A stretch of DNA of 64,000 nt from Cyanodermella asteris (Eukaryota; Ascomycota; Lecanoromycetes; Ostropales; Stictidaceae): positions 2,230,926 through 2,294,925 of the forward strand of contig UYJD01000002.1 of NCBI GenBank assembly GCA_900618795.1, in the 5' to 3' direction. The translations under genes were made by a program, and so were the position numbers. The notes beneath the pieces are model-generated. The model ran no database searches. It was given only the letters and a program-made list of their open reading frames with translations, and was not told where the DNA came from. This document shows positions 11,094 through 22,030 of the stretch, piece after piece. The first letter of the stretch is position 1, and every line of letters starts with the position of its first letter.

Positions 11094-12654
11094 ATGAAGA
11101 TGTCAACGCTCCTGGATCTACCACCAGAAATCGTGCACGCTATCATCATCTATAATCGTCTCGCCGGACGACTTCGAAAACCTGGTATTGTCGTCGAGAA
11201 TTTTTCATCTACAATCTCAGCCACTGCTGAAACGTCATTATGTTCTTCGCCGCCAGTTCAGACACTTTTAGTACAATACCTGGCCGCTCGGGTCGCCGTA
11301 TCTAGACATTGGCACAGCATGGGATCTCATTGTCCAAACAGCTGCCAGCCCCGTCATTGCCCGACACATTGTACGTGCCGATCTCCGTGACGACAGCTTC
11401 TCTTCCTGGAAGCGAACTTGGCTTCCTCCTCGAGATATCAATGATTATTCGGAAGCTATCGAGCTGATTCGATCTTCTCCGTTTCTGGAAGAAGCTGGCC
11501 TCGACGCAGACTTTCACATCACCACAATCGCGAAAGACTTGACTGATCATAAGCCTGTCGACCGCTACTCGCAGGCTGCAGCCACTTTCGTCCTCTCGCT
11601 CCTTCCGAACGTCGAAAGTATTACGTTGCCCGATCGCTGGAAGGGCGTGAGCTCCGGCGACGACCCTGGAGCCGAAAATGTGCAGCTTGATCGTTTTGTT
11701 GCGACAGTAACCCGCAATGCAAGTGCTGCTGATACACAAAGAAATGGAGCAGTTTCAAAAGTTTCAGCGCTCGCGGTCTCCGACGGGATACCATCGCCGG
11801 TCAGCAAGGAATTCGACCTCCAGGCAGCGCCATTACTTTCTTCGCCTCACATCCGCTCCCTAATCGCGCGAGACTTTTGGGGACGAGGCATTGTTGCTGA
11901 GGAGTCCTGGGTAAATGCCAGCAAGCTAGAGGTGTTGGTCCTCCAAGATTGCTTCTACCACGACCTCAACCATCTCAGCGACACTCTTCAATACGTGCCT
12001 AGACTGAAGAAACTCAAATATTCGAACTCCAACAAGGTCAATGACCAATGGGTGCGCTGGAAGGCCTTTGACGCCATCGAGTGCATTGGGCGCGCAGTCG
12101 GCGGTCATCTCGATGACCTTTCCGTATCAGCAGGTTATTCCAGCGGGTCTATCGTTTTCAGGGACATTTCGATGAATTGCTTTCAGCGGCTCAAAAGACT
12201 CGAGCTCGGTCTCGATCTCATCATGATGACTCATATTATGCGAAGGACGAACAAATCTCAGCGCTCGGATGGAGAAGCTCATCTGCGTGGAGAGTCGCTG
12301 TTGGACTTGCGATATCCCCTCCTCAGCGTCTTCGTACCGTCGTCTGTGGTTGAGCTATCTCTGCTCGTGCGCGGAATCAACCCGGTGTTTGACGAACCAA
12401 GAAGAACGTGTAAATTCTTTGCAGAGACTCTCAGAGAAATGTTCGACAAGTTTCCTCAGACGAGGGATCAATTTCTGACCTCGTTGAAGAGGGTTGTCTT
12501 AGACTGCGCTACAGATGCTGAGGACGTGTTGAAAAGGCATTGCAAAGAGTTGCGCAAAGAGATCGAGAAGACGGATGTACAGCTGCGAATTCGTGTCCCG
12601 TCACGCTTTGAGATACAACGCGTAGACTGGGAGCAGGTGTGGTATGATGAATAG
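11094..12654 (+). pseudogene. F-box protein gene with frameshift and stop
   Basis: The start reads as an F-box (LLDLPPEIVHAIII from the ATG at 11094/11100). The rest of the same F-box (SPDDFENLVLSSRIFHLQ, then KRHYVLRRQFRHF) continues in the next frame from 11161, so one extra base (or two missing) lies at about 11150-11160. In the second frame a TAG at 11269-11271 interrupts the protein. After it the frame stays open through a typical F-box/LRR-like body (WKRTWLPPRDINDYSEAIEL, later HIRSLIARDFWG) to the TAG at 12652. No intron with consistent phase removes both lesions: a donor at 11185 joined to the acceptor TTTTAG at 11271 gives the wrong phase. The first in-frame ATG after the stop lies far into the body. 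F-box proteins recruit substrates to SCF ubiquitin ligases; the target cannot be predicted. Either a young pseudogene or draft-sequence errors. Confidence 0.7.
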
Positions 12655-12991
12655 AATATATTCTGCCTTTGCTCAAAAACCCGACATTGTAGTAGATAAG
12701 GAGCAATGCTCTCTGGCTCGAAAGCTTAACAAATCTTTACCGAAAACTCAGCACGAGCGCTGACGAGACACAAGTAGCGCAGACTTGTTGACATAGGCTC
12801 CTTTCGATAGCGAGCGATGTGTCTGGTGGAGAAGCATATCAGTACAATGCTGGTCGCCGATATGGTCGAAGGTGCCCATGTTGGTTGGCCTCGGTTGGCG
12901 TCATCGCCGCTCCGAATTGTCAGCCGCCGCAGTTGAGCTCTTGCAGCTTCTCAACTACTTCCACTCCCTGCCTTTCACCCAGCTGTCCGAA

Positions 12992-14641
12992 ATGCCGTTG
13001 GAGCAACAGAGAACCGACGAACAGCGTCCCCTACTCGACGAAACGCGCACCACTTACAACAGCGCCGCCAATGGAGATGCCGAAGCAGACCCGCACCCAG
13101 CTCCGACCTCGGCCGTCGAAGAGGAGGAGGGCTCGACATGGAAGTTGTTCAGTATAATGGGGTGTATATACCTGGGTACCTTCCTCGCTGCCGCCGATAG
13201 CACGCTGGTCGCCACACTATCTGCGCCCATCAGCAGCGAGTTCGGCTCCCTGGCCCTACTATCGTGGTTGGCAACGGGCTACTTCATTGCCAATTCCGCT
13301 TTACAGCCGCTGGCCGGCAAGCTCACAGACATTTTTGGCAGAAGAGCAGGACTGATCTTCAGTAACGTCTTCTTCGCGGCAGGAAACCTGATTTGCGGGC
13401 TCGCGCAAAATGAGACGGTCATGATCGTCGGGCGTGTCGTGGCGGGCATGGGTGGTGGAGGACTGACAGCCATCAGCACGATCGTGGCTAGCGATCTGAT
13501 ACCCCTCCGAAAACGTGGTATATGGCAAGGCTTTGGAAACATTTCCTTTGGAGCAGGCTCTGCCCTTGGTGGTGTCATTGGCGGCGTACTCAACGATAGT
13601 ATCGGCTGGCGGTGGGCTTTCTTCATCCAGGTTCCCATCACGCTCGTGTCGCTGCTTTTCATCGTCTTCCTCGTCGACATTCCGGTCAATGACACTGGAG
13701 GGGGCCGTTGGAGGCGCGTCGACTACCTTGGTGCCCTTCTACTTGTTTCTACGCTTGTTGTGCTCCTCATTGGCTTGAACTCCGGCGGCAATGTCGTCCC
13801 ATGGTCCCATCCTCTAGTCCTGATCACTCTTCCACTATCTGCTGTCCTACTTCTAGCTTACATCTACGTCGAAGCAAACGTCGCTCGTGAGCCAGTCATT
13901 CCGGTCCGACTCCTTGTCAATCGCACTCTCCTGGCCGGGTGCTTCACAAACTGGTTTGGTGCAATGGCCATGTTCGGCATCCTCTTCTACGTACCCATGT
14001 ACTTCCAAATCCAGGGCGACAGTGCCAGCGTTGCCGGTGCAAAAATGGTTCCCAACGCGATCGGCATAGCCGTTGGATCCATTACCGTCGGTACAATGAT
14101 GCGCTGGCTCGGCAAATATTGGTGGCTCAACGTCGCCGTGCAGTGCTCTTTCGTCCTCGGCATCGCCCTGCTCTCGACTCTGCAAAACGACACCCCAGGG
14201 GCTCTGCCCTACGTCTACCTGTTCCTCACAGGTACTGGGTACGTTGGCATGCTGACGTGCACGCTCATCGCGCTCATCTCGGCCGTCGACCACGAACACC
14301 AAGCCGTCGTGACATCTGCCTCGTACGCGTTCCGAAGCACGGGCTCCACCATCGGCATCACGATTGCGAGTGCGATTTTCCAGAACGTATTGAGCCGCAA
14401 CTTGTGGGCGAGGTTGGGCGACCGTAAGGGGGCCGAAGAAATTATCCCGCGGGTGAGGAACAGTCTTGAGGAGATCAAGAAATTGCCGGCCAACTGGCGG
14501 GATGTAGTGGTTGGTGCGTATGTGGACTCTTTCAGAGTTGTGTTTGTCGCATTGCTGGGACTGGCCGTGCTGGGCGCGGCGATCAGCTTGGCGATGAGGG
14601 AGCACAAGTTGCACTCGACCATTTCGAGGAGAGACTCGTAG
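12992..14641 (+). CDS. MFS transporter, DHA2/Vba-like, 14 TM
   Basis: A major facilitator protein of 549 residues from the ATG at 12992 (MPLEQQRTDEQRPLLDE). The frame stays open upstream to an ATG at 12878, but that extension (38 residues) does not look conserved. There are fourteen hydrophobic segments, from KLFSIMGCIYLGTFLAAADS to VVFVALLGLAVLGAAIS. The loop 2-3 motif GKLTDIFGRRAG, the TM4 region GRVVAGMGGGGL and the TM5 GGVIGG motif are all intact. The drug:H+ antiporter-2 layout and an acidic dileucine-type motif (EQRPLL) near the N-terminus fit vacuolar basic amino acid transporters (Vba family) or related multidrug exporters; substrate is not determinable. It converges on the carboxypeptidase gene with about 200 bp between stops. 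Confidence 0.85.
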   Translation: MPLEQQRTDEQRPLLDETRTTYNSAANGDAEADPHPAPTSAVEEEEGSTWKLFSIMGCIYLGTFLAAADSTLVATLSAPISSEFGSLALLSWLATGYFIANSALQPLAGKLTDIFGRRAGLIFSNVFFAAGNLICGLAQNETVMIVGRVVAGMGGGGLTAISTIVASDLIPLRKRGIWQGFGNISFGAGSALGGVIGGVLNDSIGWRWAFFIQVPITLVSLLFIVFLVDIPVNDTGGGRWRRVDYLGALLLVSTLVVLLIGLNSGGNVVPWSHPLVLITLPLSAVLLLAYIYVEANVAREPVIPVRLLVNRTLLAGCFTNWFGAMAMFGILFYVPMYFQIQGDSASVAGAKMVPNAIGIAVGSITVGTMMRWLGKYWWLNVAVQCSFVLGIALLSTLQNDTPGALPYVYLFLTGTGYVGMLTCTLIALISAVDHEHQAVVTSASYAFRSTGSTIGITIASAIFQNVLSRNLWARLGDRKGAEEIIPRVRNSLEEIKKLPANWRDVVVGAYVDSFRVVFVALLGLAVLGAAISLAMREHKLHSTISRRDS

Positions 14642-14847
14642 AGGGAAATGTGGAGGGCGCAGAAGACGTAGCGGATAGTAAAGTTGATAGGATCGATAGA
14701 CTACAAACGGGCGGCGTACACCCGAGGGTCTGGGAATAAGACATGCATTTCAGAGATGAACGTCCAAGATACTGAAACAGAAGCAATGGTTGATACAAAA
14801 ACGCAAAAACACTGGCACGGTGACCTTTGTCCAGTTGCTTCGCCTGA

Positions 14848-16718
14848 CTACGCTTGAAGCACAAAATCCTTGAACACCACCTTCCCACTTCCGATCACTT
14901 CCAGCTGCTCCGCCGTACACGACATAACCGCATTCAGCTGATAACAAACCGGCTCCTTCGGCAGCGGCGCCATCTGCCTAACATCAAAAACCTCCCTCGG
15001 GCCCACCGTCGCCAACGAAGTCCCATTGTCCCCGTCCATCGATCTCAACCCATCCGGCACATCTACCCTCTTCATACTCCTCTCAAAGATCCTATAATAA
15101 GTCTCCGGCTGATACGACGGCCCCTGATGCCCAGCCCGGAAAACCCTCGAAAACGAAAGCCCCCCGGCTTGCCGCACCAATCCACCCGTATACGTCTCGT
15201 TCGTGCCGATCTCCGCGTAACCCGCGTCCCGGAACGCGTCCGCGCCCTTCCACGAGAGGGCGAGGCTGGCGGCTTCGCCGCCGAACCAGTTTACTTGGTA
15301 GTCGCGATCTCCGTTGACGAGCGCGACGTTGACGCCCTCGTCGAGGAGACGCCCCAGGGCTTGCATCTGGGTGGTTTGCACGAGGTCGCCGGTGCCGAAG
15401 AAGGCGGTGGAGATGGGGGTGCTGTTCTCGGTCCAGTTGACCGCCGCGCCGAGGGCTTCTTGGACCCAGCGCTGAGCGAAGAAGCCGGTCAGGTATGGGG
15501 GAACCCAGGATCCGGGGATCGGCTGCGCGATGTCGTCGGCTTGGAGGCCGGAGAATGAGAGGGGAGGGGCTTGCACGCCGAGGGTACAGGAATGGAGGGC
15601 TAGGGCGCAGAGGTTGTTGACGGTGTTATTGGAACCTGTGTTACGGGGATCGGAAGCTGCGGCGGCGGTTTGGCACTGCGAGGCGAGATCCAGGCAGCCG
15701 CCGGGGGAAGTCAGGTTTGATTGCATTGCTGCGAGAATGGTGGAGTTGACCATCTGGATACCGTACGTGTTGTTTACGGCGAAGGAGGGGTATGACCGCA
15801 GGTGGAGGACTGGATCCAGCCAGCCGTTGATTATGCCGATGGTGTCGAATTCGAGGATTTGAGCTTCACAGAGCTCACCAGAAGCGATTTGACTGTTCTT
15901 TTCGTGGAAGAGGCGTGCGATTTCCGGGCCGTATCGGCCTCCGTAGGACTCTGTCCAGAGACTTAGCTTGTGATTCTTTGGTAGGTATTGAGGGAAGGCC
16001 TGGAACCAGGTCTGCACGCCTTCCCAGTAGATCTGCGCTGTGTTGCCAGTAGTATTGGCTGTATTTTTCGGATTCTGGCTGGCATACGTCCCCAGTCCGA
16101 TGGTGTCGTTTGGTCGAGGCAATGGCGCCACGGTCTCTGGAATGATCGGGAGTCCCTGGCCCAAGCCGCGAGCTGTCGAAGGAACAAACTCCATCGAAGC
16201 GTTGACTTTGGTATCGTATGAATAGCCCGTCATGTCTAGTTGATCGATGAAGAGAATGTTGGCTTCATTGTTAAAGGACCACGGATTGAGTGTAGTGCTA
16301 TTCGAGTCTGCGTTGACGATGCAGGGCCCCAAGTCGTTGACCGCAGAGGCGATGGAGCTGAAACCGGGACCGCCACCGACGAAGAGCACAAATGGGTCGT
16401 GTGCGGGGTCTTTCCTCGATTCGAAGAACCAGTAGAATGAGTTGGCGGTCGTGCTGGAGTATTTGGTCGGCGGCGTCGCGATGTACCCGCTGTAGGACTT
16501 TACGCCCGGCGTAGTCTCACAAACGGCATTCTACGTAGAAGTTAGTCAACTGTGGATATGTGTGGATGACCGAGAAACTGTACCTGTTTGACGGAGACTT
16601 GATAGCCATCGCCAAGCTTACCCTTCACGACTTGATCATATTGAGGCTCGGCCGGGAATTGGGCAGACACTAATGAGGCTGTGAGCACCAGTGCGCTCGG
16701 ATAAGCCGCCAACAGCAT
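14848..16718 (-). CDS. Serine carboxypeptidase, peptidase family S10
   Basis: Two exons on the minus strand: 16718-16584 and 16530-14848, with a 53-nt intron (16531-16583; donor GTACAG, branch CTAAC, acceptor CGTAG). The product is 604-605 residues with a signal peptide (MLLAAYPSALVLTASLVSA). S10 hallmarks: the oxyanion region FVGGGPGFSS (about 95-104), the nucleophile elbow TESYGGRYGPE with Ser at about 240, the Asp in NGDRDYQVNW (about 456) and the His in FRAGHQGPSY (about 514). All three triad positions are present. Many N-x-S/T sequons and cysteine pairs fit a secreted or vacuolar glycoprotein. It should remove C-terminal residues at acidic pH; specificity is unknown. A TATAAAG lies 118 bp upstream of the start. 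No C-terminal GPI signal is evident. Confidence 0.88.
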
Positions 16719-17322
16719 TATGCTAGGCTTGAGGGATTCTAATGAGCTAGAAAAAGGTGTGGGAAGGCAAAGGGAAACAGGAAATATTGAATCTGTGCTG
16801 AAAGCAAAGCGAATGAGAAACGCAAAACAAGGCGACTTTATATGTTTCTTGATGCCTGACTTTTACCGCACTAGCTGTGGAACAGCTGACAGTGTCAGTC
16901 ACCGCAGATATATTCCATAGATGCTTTCGAACAGGCATGATGGTCGAAGGCGAGCACACCAATAGGAGACGCGACTAGGACGTCGGAGGGGATTCATTAC
17001 TTGTACAAGGTACAGGTGTGGAGCCGGAACTAATTCTCGCCTCGTTCTGCAACAGCCACTCGGAACATACAAGCCCCCCCCCTGAATGCTTTATTATTCT
17101 GGTAAGATAGTAAGTAGAGAGCAGGGAAAGTTAAAGGCAACATGAGCAAAGTCACGTACTTCGACGGTGGGTGAAGCTCGCGCTCAGCCGCCGTGTTTCA
17201 GAATTTGGCGAATCGTTCACAAGTCCAGTGACTCAGAACAGGACGTCGACGGCGGTATCTCTTTGCCGCTCCTACTGCGCGACGATGGAGCTTGTCATCT
17301 CACGCGGTCCTCAGAAACCCAC
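16719..17322. other. Divergent promoter region
   Basis: About 600 bp shared by the carboxypeptidase (leftward) and GlnRS (rightward) starts. It contains a TATA element for the leftward gene (16836-16842) and a C9 run at about 17074. The GlnRS frame stays open back to 17167, but that part does not resemble the family and is probably leader. Confidence 0.5.
16836..16842 (-). promoter_or_regulatory. TATA box for the carboxypeptidase gene
   Basis: TATAAAG read on the minus strand, about 118 bp upstream of the minus-strand ATG at 16718. Spacing and strand fit a fungal core promoter; not otherwise tested. Confidence 0.4.
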
Positions 17323-19119
17323 ATGGCACCAAAAAGTGCTACACAGAACGCGGCAGCGTCCGTGACTCTCGCCGAGCACGACGCGATCTTCAAGGGCGGC
17401 TTTCTTGCCAATGTTTACCAGGAACGACCAAAAGGGGCCAATGGCATCGACAAGGTCGTCACGCGCTTCCCACCCGAGCCCAATGGATTCCTACATCTTG
17501 GGCATAGCAAAGCTATAGCCATCAATTTTGGTTTCGCTCGCTACCATGATGGGGAGACGTTCCTTCGCTTCGACGATACAAATCCTGGTGCAGAGGAAGG
17601 TCGATATTTTGATGCCATCGAGGAAATGGTCGCTTGGCTAGGCTTCGCACCAAAGAAGATAACATATTCGAGCGACAACTTTGACAAACTGTACGAGTTG
17701 GCCGAACAACTGATCTAGGATGACGGGGCTTACGTCTGTCATTGCACAGCCCAGCAACTCAAGGCTGCCCGCGGTCTCCGAGAGGACGGCACTCGTGGTG
17801 GCGAGCGAACTCCTTGTGAGCACCGTGACAGGCCTACCGACGAATCCCTGTCCGAGTTTCATGCAATGAAGGATGGCAAGTATAATGCTGGCGAAGCATT
17901 TTTGCGCATGAAGCAGGACTTAAGCGACGGCAATCCGCAAATGTGGGATCTCGCGGCGTACCGGATTCCGGAGAGCAACGTCCCTCACCATCGAACAGGC
18001 ACGAAATGGAGAATCTATCCGACGTACGACTTCACCCATTGTCTTTGCGATAGCTTCGAAGGCATTACCCACTCGCTATGTACGACCGAGTTTGAGCTCT
18101 CGAGAAAGTCTTATGAATGGCTCTGTCACCGCGTGAAAGTGTACACGCCAATGCAGAGAGAGTATGGTCGACTGTCTCTCGCCGGAACAGTCCTTTCCAA
18201 GCGAAAGCTGCAGGCTCTGGTAAACCAAGGCTATGTTCATGACTGGGATGATCCAAGGCTTTACACCTTGATCGCACTGCGACGTCGTGGCGTACCGCCA
18301 GGTGCCATTCTATCTTTCGTCAACGACTTGGGTGTTACCAAAGCACCGAGCATAATCGAAACAAGTCGCTTCGAGCAATATCTGCGCAAATATCTGGAAA
18401 CCAGTGTGCCGCGTTTGAATATCGTCCTTGAGCCGCTTCCTGTTATCATTGAAAATCTTCCTGACGATCACGTGGAGATGGTAACGCTACCATTTTCCAA
18501 AGATCCGGCCTTTGGCGAACATTCGATTCCATTCACAAATAAGGTCTACATTGATCGCAGTGACTTTCGCGAAGAGGACTCGAAGGACTATTTCCGCCTG
18601 GCGCCCGGGAAAGCCGTCGGTCTGCTGAAAGTGCCATACCCGATCATTGCCACGGGCTTCGAGAAAGACGATGCTGGAAACGTCACATTTGTCAAAGCAA
18701 CCTACGTTCAGCCGGACGAGAACGGCAAGTTCAAGAAGCCCAAGGCATACATCCAGTGGGTGGGAGACTCCCCTGCACATAGCAGTCCTCTCAAGGCTCG
18801 CGTCAGGTACAGCCATCAACTATTCGACCGTAAGGATCCAGATGGTCACCCGGATGGCTGGGAAGCCGCGATCAACAAGGATTCCGAGCAATGGTATGAG
18901 AATGCTTTGGTCGAGCCTGGGTTCTTGGAAGTTAAGCGGCGAGCTCCTTGGCCGTCAGAGGCTGGTGAGAAGGCGCAGGAAGGCAAAGAAGCAAGGCCCG
19001 AGGCGGTCAGGTTTCAGGGTCAGCGGACGGCGTACTTCTGTGAGGACAAGACGAGTACTGCGGAGAGCATCGTGCTCAACAGGATAGTCAGCTTGAAGGA
19101 AGATACGGCGAAGAAATGA
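17323..19119 (+). CDS. GLN4: Glutaminyl-tRNA synthetase with in-frame TAG
   Basis: A class I aminoacyl-tRNA synthetase that charges tRNA-Gln in the cytosol. The start is the ATG at 17323 (MAPKSATQ). The HIGH-type motif is [14 protein letters not shown], followed by [14 protein letters not shown]. The KMSKS-type motif is VLSKRKL. The anticodon-binding beta-barrels follow ([34 protein letters not shown]) and the end [12 protein letters not shown] is typical of fungal GlnRS. The yeast-type N-terminal appended domain is absent or lies in undetected exons. Codon 132 is TAG (17716-17718), where CAG (Gln) would be expected between LYELAEQLI and DDGAYVCHC. The frame is the same on both sides. An intron ending at this TAG would be about 30 nt and would delete conserved residues. 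Everything else is intact, so sequence error, nonsense allele, readthrough or a recent pseudogene are all open. Confidence 0.85.
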
Positions 19120-20074
19120 TGCTGTGAGCACGGTTGAGTCAACAGGCGAGGACTTGGTCATTTTTGCAACCTGCGTAAGCAACCTCCCGTCCGAGCATCA
19201 TGTAGAACCTGATTCCACTGGCCACCCCCCAAAAATATGGTGAGGCAACCTACCCGGATGTGGGTTACCATGCCAGATGCATGCATGCCTTGGCTATTCA
19301 ATCCAGTAAGTAGCCTGAGCTCGCCTGAGTTGCTCGCTAATCACGTCCCTGTTGCACCAACTAAACCCGCTAATGACCACCCTGCCGCGTGCTCAACCCG
19401 GCCTCGCATGGTTCGCTTGAAACGAGGTCTTGGTTTGGGAACAAACTTGGAGTCGCTGTTTAGTTACAGAATGTCCCCGTACAGTGATCGGAGTTGGCAA
19501 ATCCGTCAAATCGTTGGGTAATGACACTGATGAGACTAAAACTCACAAGAATGTAGGTGTGTTCGGCCGATGACATAATCTGAAATAGAGACTGTCCACT
19601 GTCTCTTCCATGTCCGCCACCTAGCGCAAACAGAATTACTAGCATCGGCCTCGACTCATCTGCAGACAGAGCAGACACGCTTGCGCAGGCTGGAGGATTG
19701 GTTGAGCGGAACGATGGACAATAGTACGTGGTGGCTCAGTGGGAACCCCTAAAAAGACCACCTAAGAGACCCACCGCAGCGCGGTAACTAGAGTGACCGC
19801 GCGCAGTTCTAGGTCAGCACTAACAGTCAATATATAGCTTAGTTGCTATAGTGACTGCCTCTGACACTCAGCCACTCCGCCATGCCGTATCTGCCAGTCG
19901 AGGGCGGTATCCTTTGACAAGGCTGTAAGGCAGACTCGCCTACTACGAAGACGACTGCATCTGATTCAGCGCATCTTCATATCTGACAATGACCTAGATG
20001 ACTTTCGACAGGGTTAAGTTGACATCTTCATATCGCAGTCCAACGGCTTTGCTTTTATCTGTTGCCTTCACCCT
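19120..20074. other. Intergenic, nothing recognised
   Basis: Nearly 1 kb with no supportable ORF or RNA gene. A TATATAG at about 19830-19836 lies 240 bp before the next start codon and could be its TATA box. Confidence 0.4.
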
Positions 20075-21979
20075 ATGGATCCCCTCTCAATCGTTGCATC
20101 CGTTGCCAGCCTCGTCGGCGGCGTGGTGAGCACCGTCTGCGGGTGTAAGAAGCTTATTGATGCCTACGAAAACGTACCGCAGGCTCTGACATCGATATGT
20201 CTCGAATCTCAAACCCTCCAGACGACGTTGTCTTACCTTCAAAGCACCGTCTCAAGAGACCACGCCAAGCTTAGACCTCTGCTTCAGGCCAGCGGCTCGC
20301 TGACGGAGCACTTCGAAGTCTCGATCGCAGGATGCGCGCTTGTGTATACGGAACTTCAATCCGAGTTCACGAAGCTGGATGCCGCGACAGACTTCAGAAC
20401 TAAGAAGAAATGGGATCGGAAGATCAAGTTCGTATGGCAGGAGCAGTACATGAAAGATCTTGTGGAAAGAATCCGTGGGCTGCAAAATGCTCTCAACGGA
20501 TTGCTTTCCATCATTCAAATGTAAGTCTGCTCGTGCTGTCTCGATGCATCAGACCTGATCGATACAGGGAAACGGTCGCTAGAATAGAGGAAATGCTGCT
20601 GCGACAGCAACCTGCGCTCGCATCTATTCGACATGAGATTGAATCCGCGGCGTCGAGCCACATAGAAGCAGCGTCCGAGCATAACACGAGCGAAGTCTCA
20701 ATGAACAGCCGAATAGTCTTGACTTTGGAGATATTTAGGTCCCCCTTTGAAGACGTGTTATTCAACTCTCGAGTCTACCAGCGACAGTACCACAGATTCT
20801 ATGTGCAGGAGCCCACCAGGAAAAGTGACGTTCTGACCTTGCCATCTGTTTTTCCAAACGGCGATCCCGAAACTCAAACCCAGCATCATCAAGAAAGGCT
20901 TGAGATTCCGGACGGCGGTGGGAAACCAGGTACCGAAGACGACGAACCTAAGTCTTGGCTTCTTGACCTGACCTCGGACATTGATAAGATCGTCCCCCCG
21001 GCGAAGAAACCTCAATACTTCATGCACAGATTCGCCCTCGGTAGCGTCTTTGGCCTAGAAGTGTCCTGGGATCTCAAGGGCCCGCCCACGCCATTGCGCG
21101 AGACTTGGGACGAGTCGCTGATCGGCACCACTCCCAAAGACGATGTATCGACTCGATGGTGGCTGACGACCAACCGAGGCAACCAAAGTCATTTTTTCAG
21201 AGCCACGCTTTCAAGCGCCAACGGCCCCAAACTGACCCTCGTCGAACCGGACCTTGTTATGGGGCTCTTTGAATCTACAGTTGACATCGGGCTGTTCTGC
21301 GAGGCCGATGCAGTCAGGCAACAGATTGACCGCATTGGCCGCGATGTTCTCCGAGGCCGGCCTTTGCCTCGACATGACGTCCTGACGCCAAAAAATCCAA
21401 AGGGAGACCAAGGCTTTCAAATCAAATTCCGCACGAAAATCCCAGGGATCGGATTCGATAACCAGAGGACCATCGTCACTCAAGTTCATTATGCAAGCGA
21501 TAGTGGAGAGCTCGACAATCTAAGACAAGATCTAGACGTGGTGCTTGTATGTCTCGATGTATCTCAAATCGCCGACCGGGTCGCCCGACTGAAGGGGTTG
21601 ATGGTAAGAACTGAAGTCTTTGCTTTATTTGAACTCATTTTCATGAAGCTGATATCTCTGACAGGGTCAGTCGAAAGTCCTCCTCGAAGATCGTTGCCCG
21701 GTAGTGGTAGGTGCGCTTTGTGGTGCCCAAAACGGGTTTCGCGAACTTCAGGATCCTGCTGCACTCATGATGCTCGGAGAAAGCCCGATTAACATTTGCG
21801 CACTAACAGCCTGTGATCCTGTAGACAGTAACGAGGTCCTGAACTTGCTACAAACCATTTCAGTGAGCGTTGCTGGATCTAGGCGGAGCACGTCAAATAT
21901 GGTAAAGGTGGAAGAGGTTGAAAGCCCAACGACACCAGACATGCTGTCAGAGGTATTACGAGCAGGGACACTGGTGTAA
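20075..21979 (+). CDS. Protein with STAND/HeLo-like N-terminal domain
   Basis: Three exons joined by hand: 20075-20520, 20568-21603 and 21665-21979, with 47- and 61-nt introns (donors GTAAGT and GTAAGA, acceptors ATACAG and TGACAG, phases consistent), giving 598 residues. The N-terminus, MDPLSIVASVASLVGGVVS then CKKLIDAYENVPQAL, is the fungal N-terminal domain of STAND proteins. It is related to the HeLo-like helical bundles that act as membrane-active or signalling modules in fungal NLR-type receptors. No NACHT/NB-ARC P-loop or repeat sensor domain follows. Instead there is a roughly 450-residue region I do not recognise (SWLLDLTSDIDKIVPP, RWWLTTNRGNQSHFFRATL) and a C-terminal segment from the third exon. 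A role in non-self recognition is inference. Its stop is 51 bp from the stop of the converging dehydrogenase gene. Confidence 0.75.
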
Positions 21980-22030
21980 TTTCGCAAAATCTCAAATCAT
22001 GACTAGGTAGCTTCGCAACGTCTACCAGCC

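Noticed and set aside
11185-11271. Intron rescuing the F-box gene (GTATTG..TTTTAG)
   Set aside because: Phase does not match the downstream frame, and the supposed intron itself encodes the second half of the F-box.
13853-14614. 253-codon minus-strand ORF opposite the MFS transporter
   Set aside because: Shadow of the plus-strand gene; translation is His/Arg/Asp-rich without domains.
17716-17718. Genome-wide reassignment of TAG to Gln
   Set aside because: Dim1, the MFS transporter, UTP20, the patatin and GDH2 all end in TAG at family-typical C-termini, so TAG is a normal stop here.
17686-17718. Intron removing the GlnRS TAG (GTACGA..TCTAG)
   Set aside because: It would be about 30 nt, shorter than every other intron in the window, and would delete the conserved LYELAEQLI segment.
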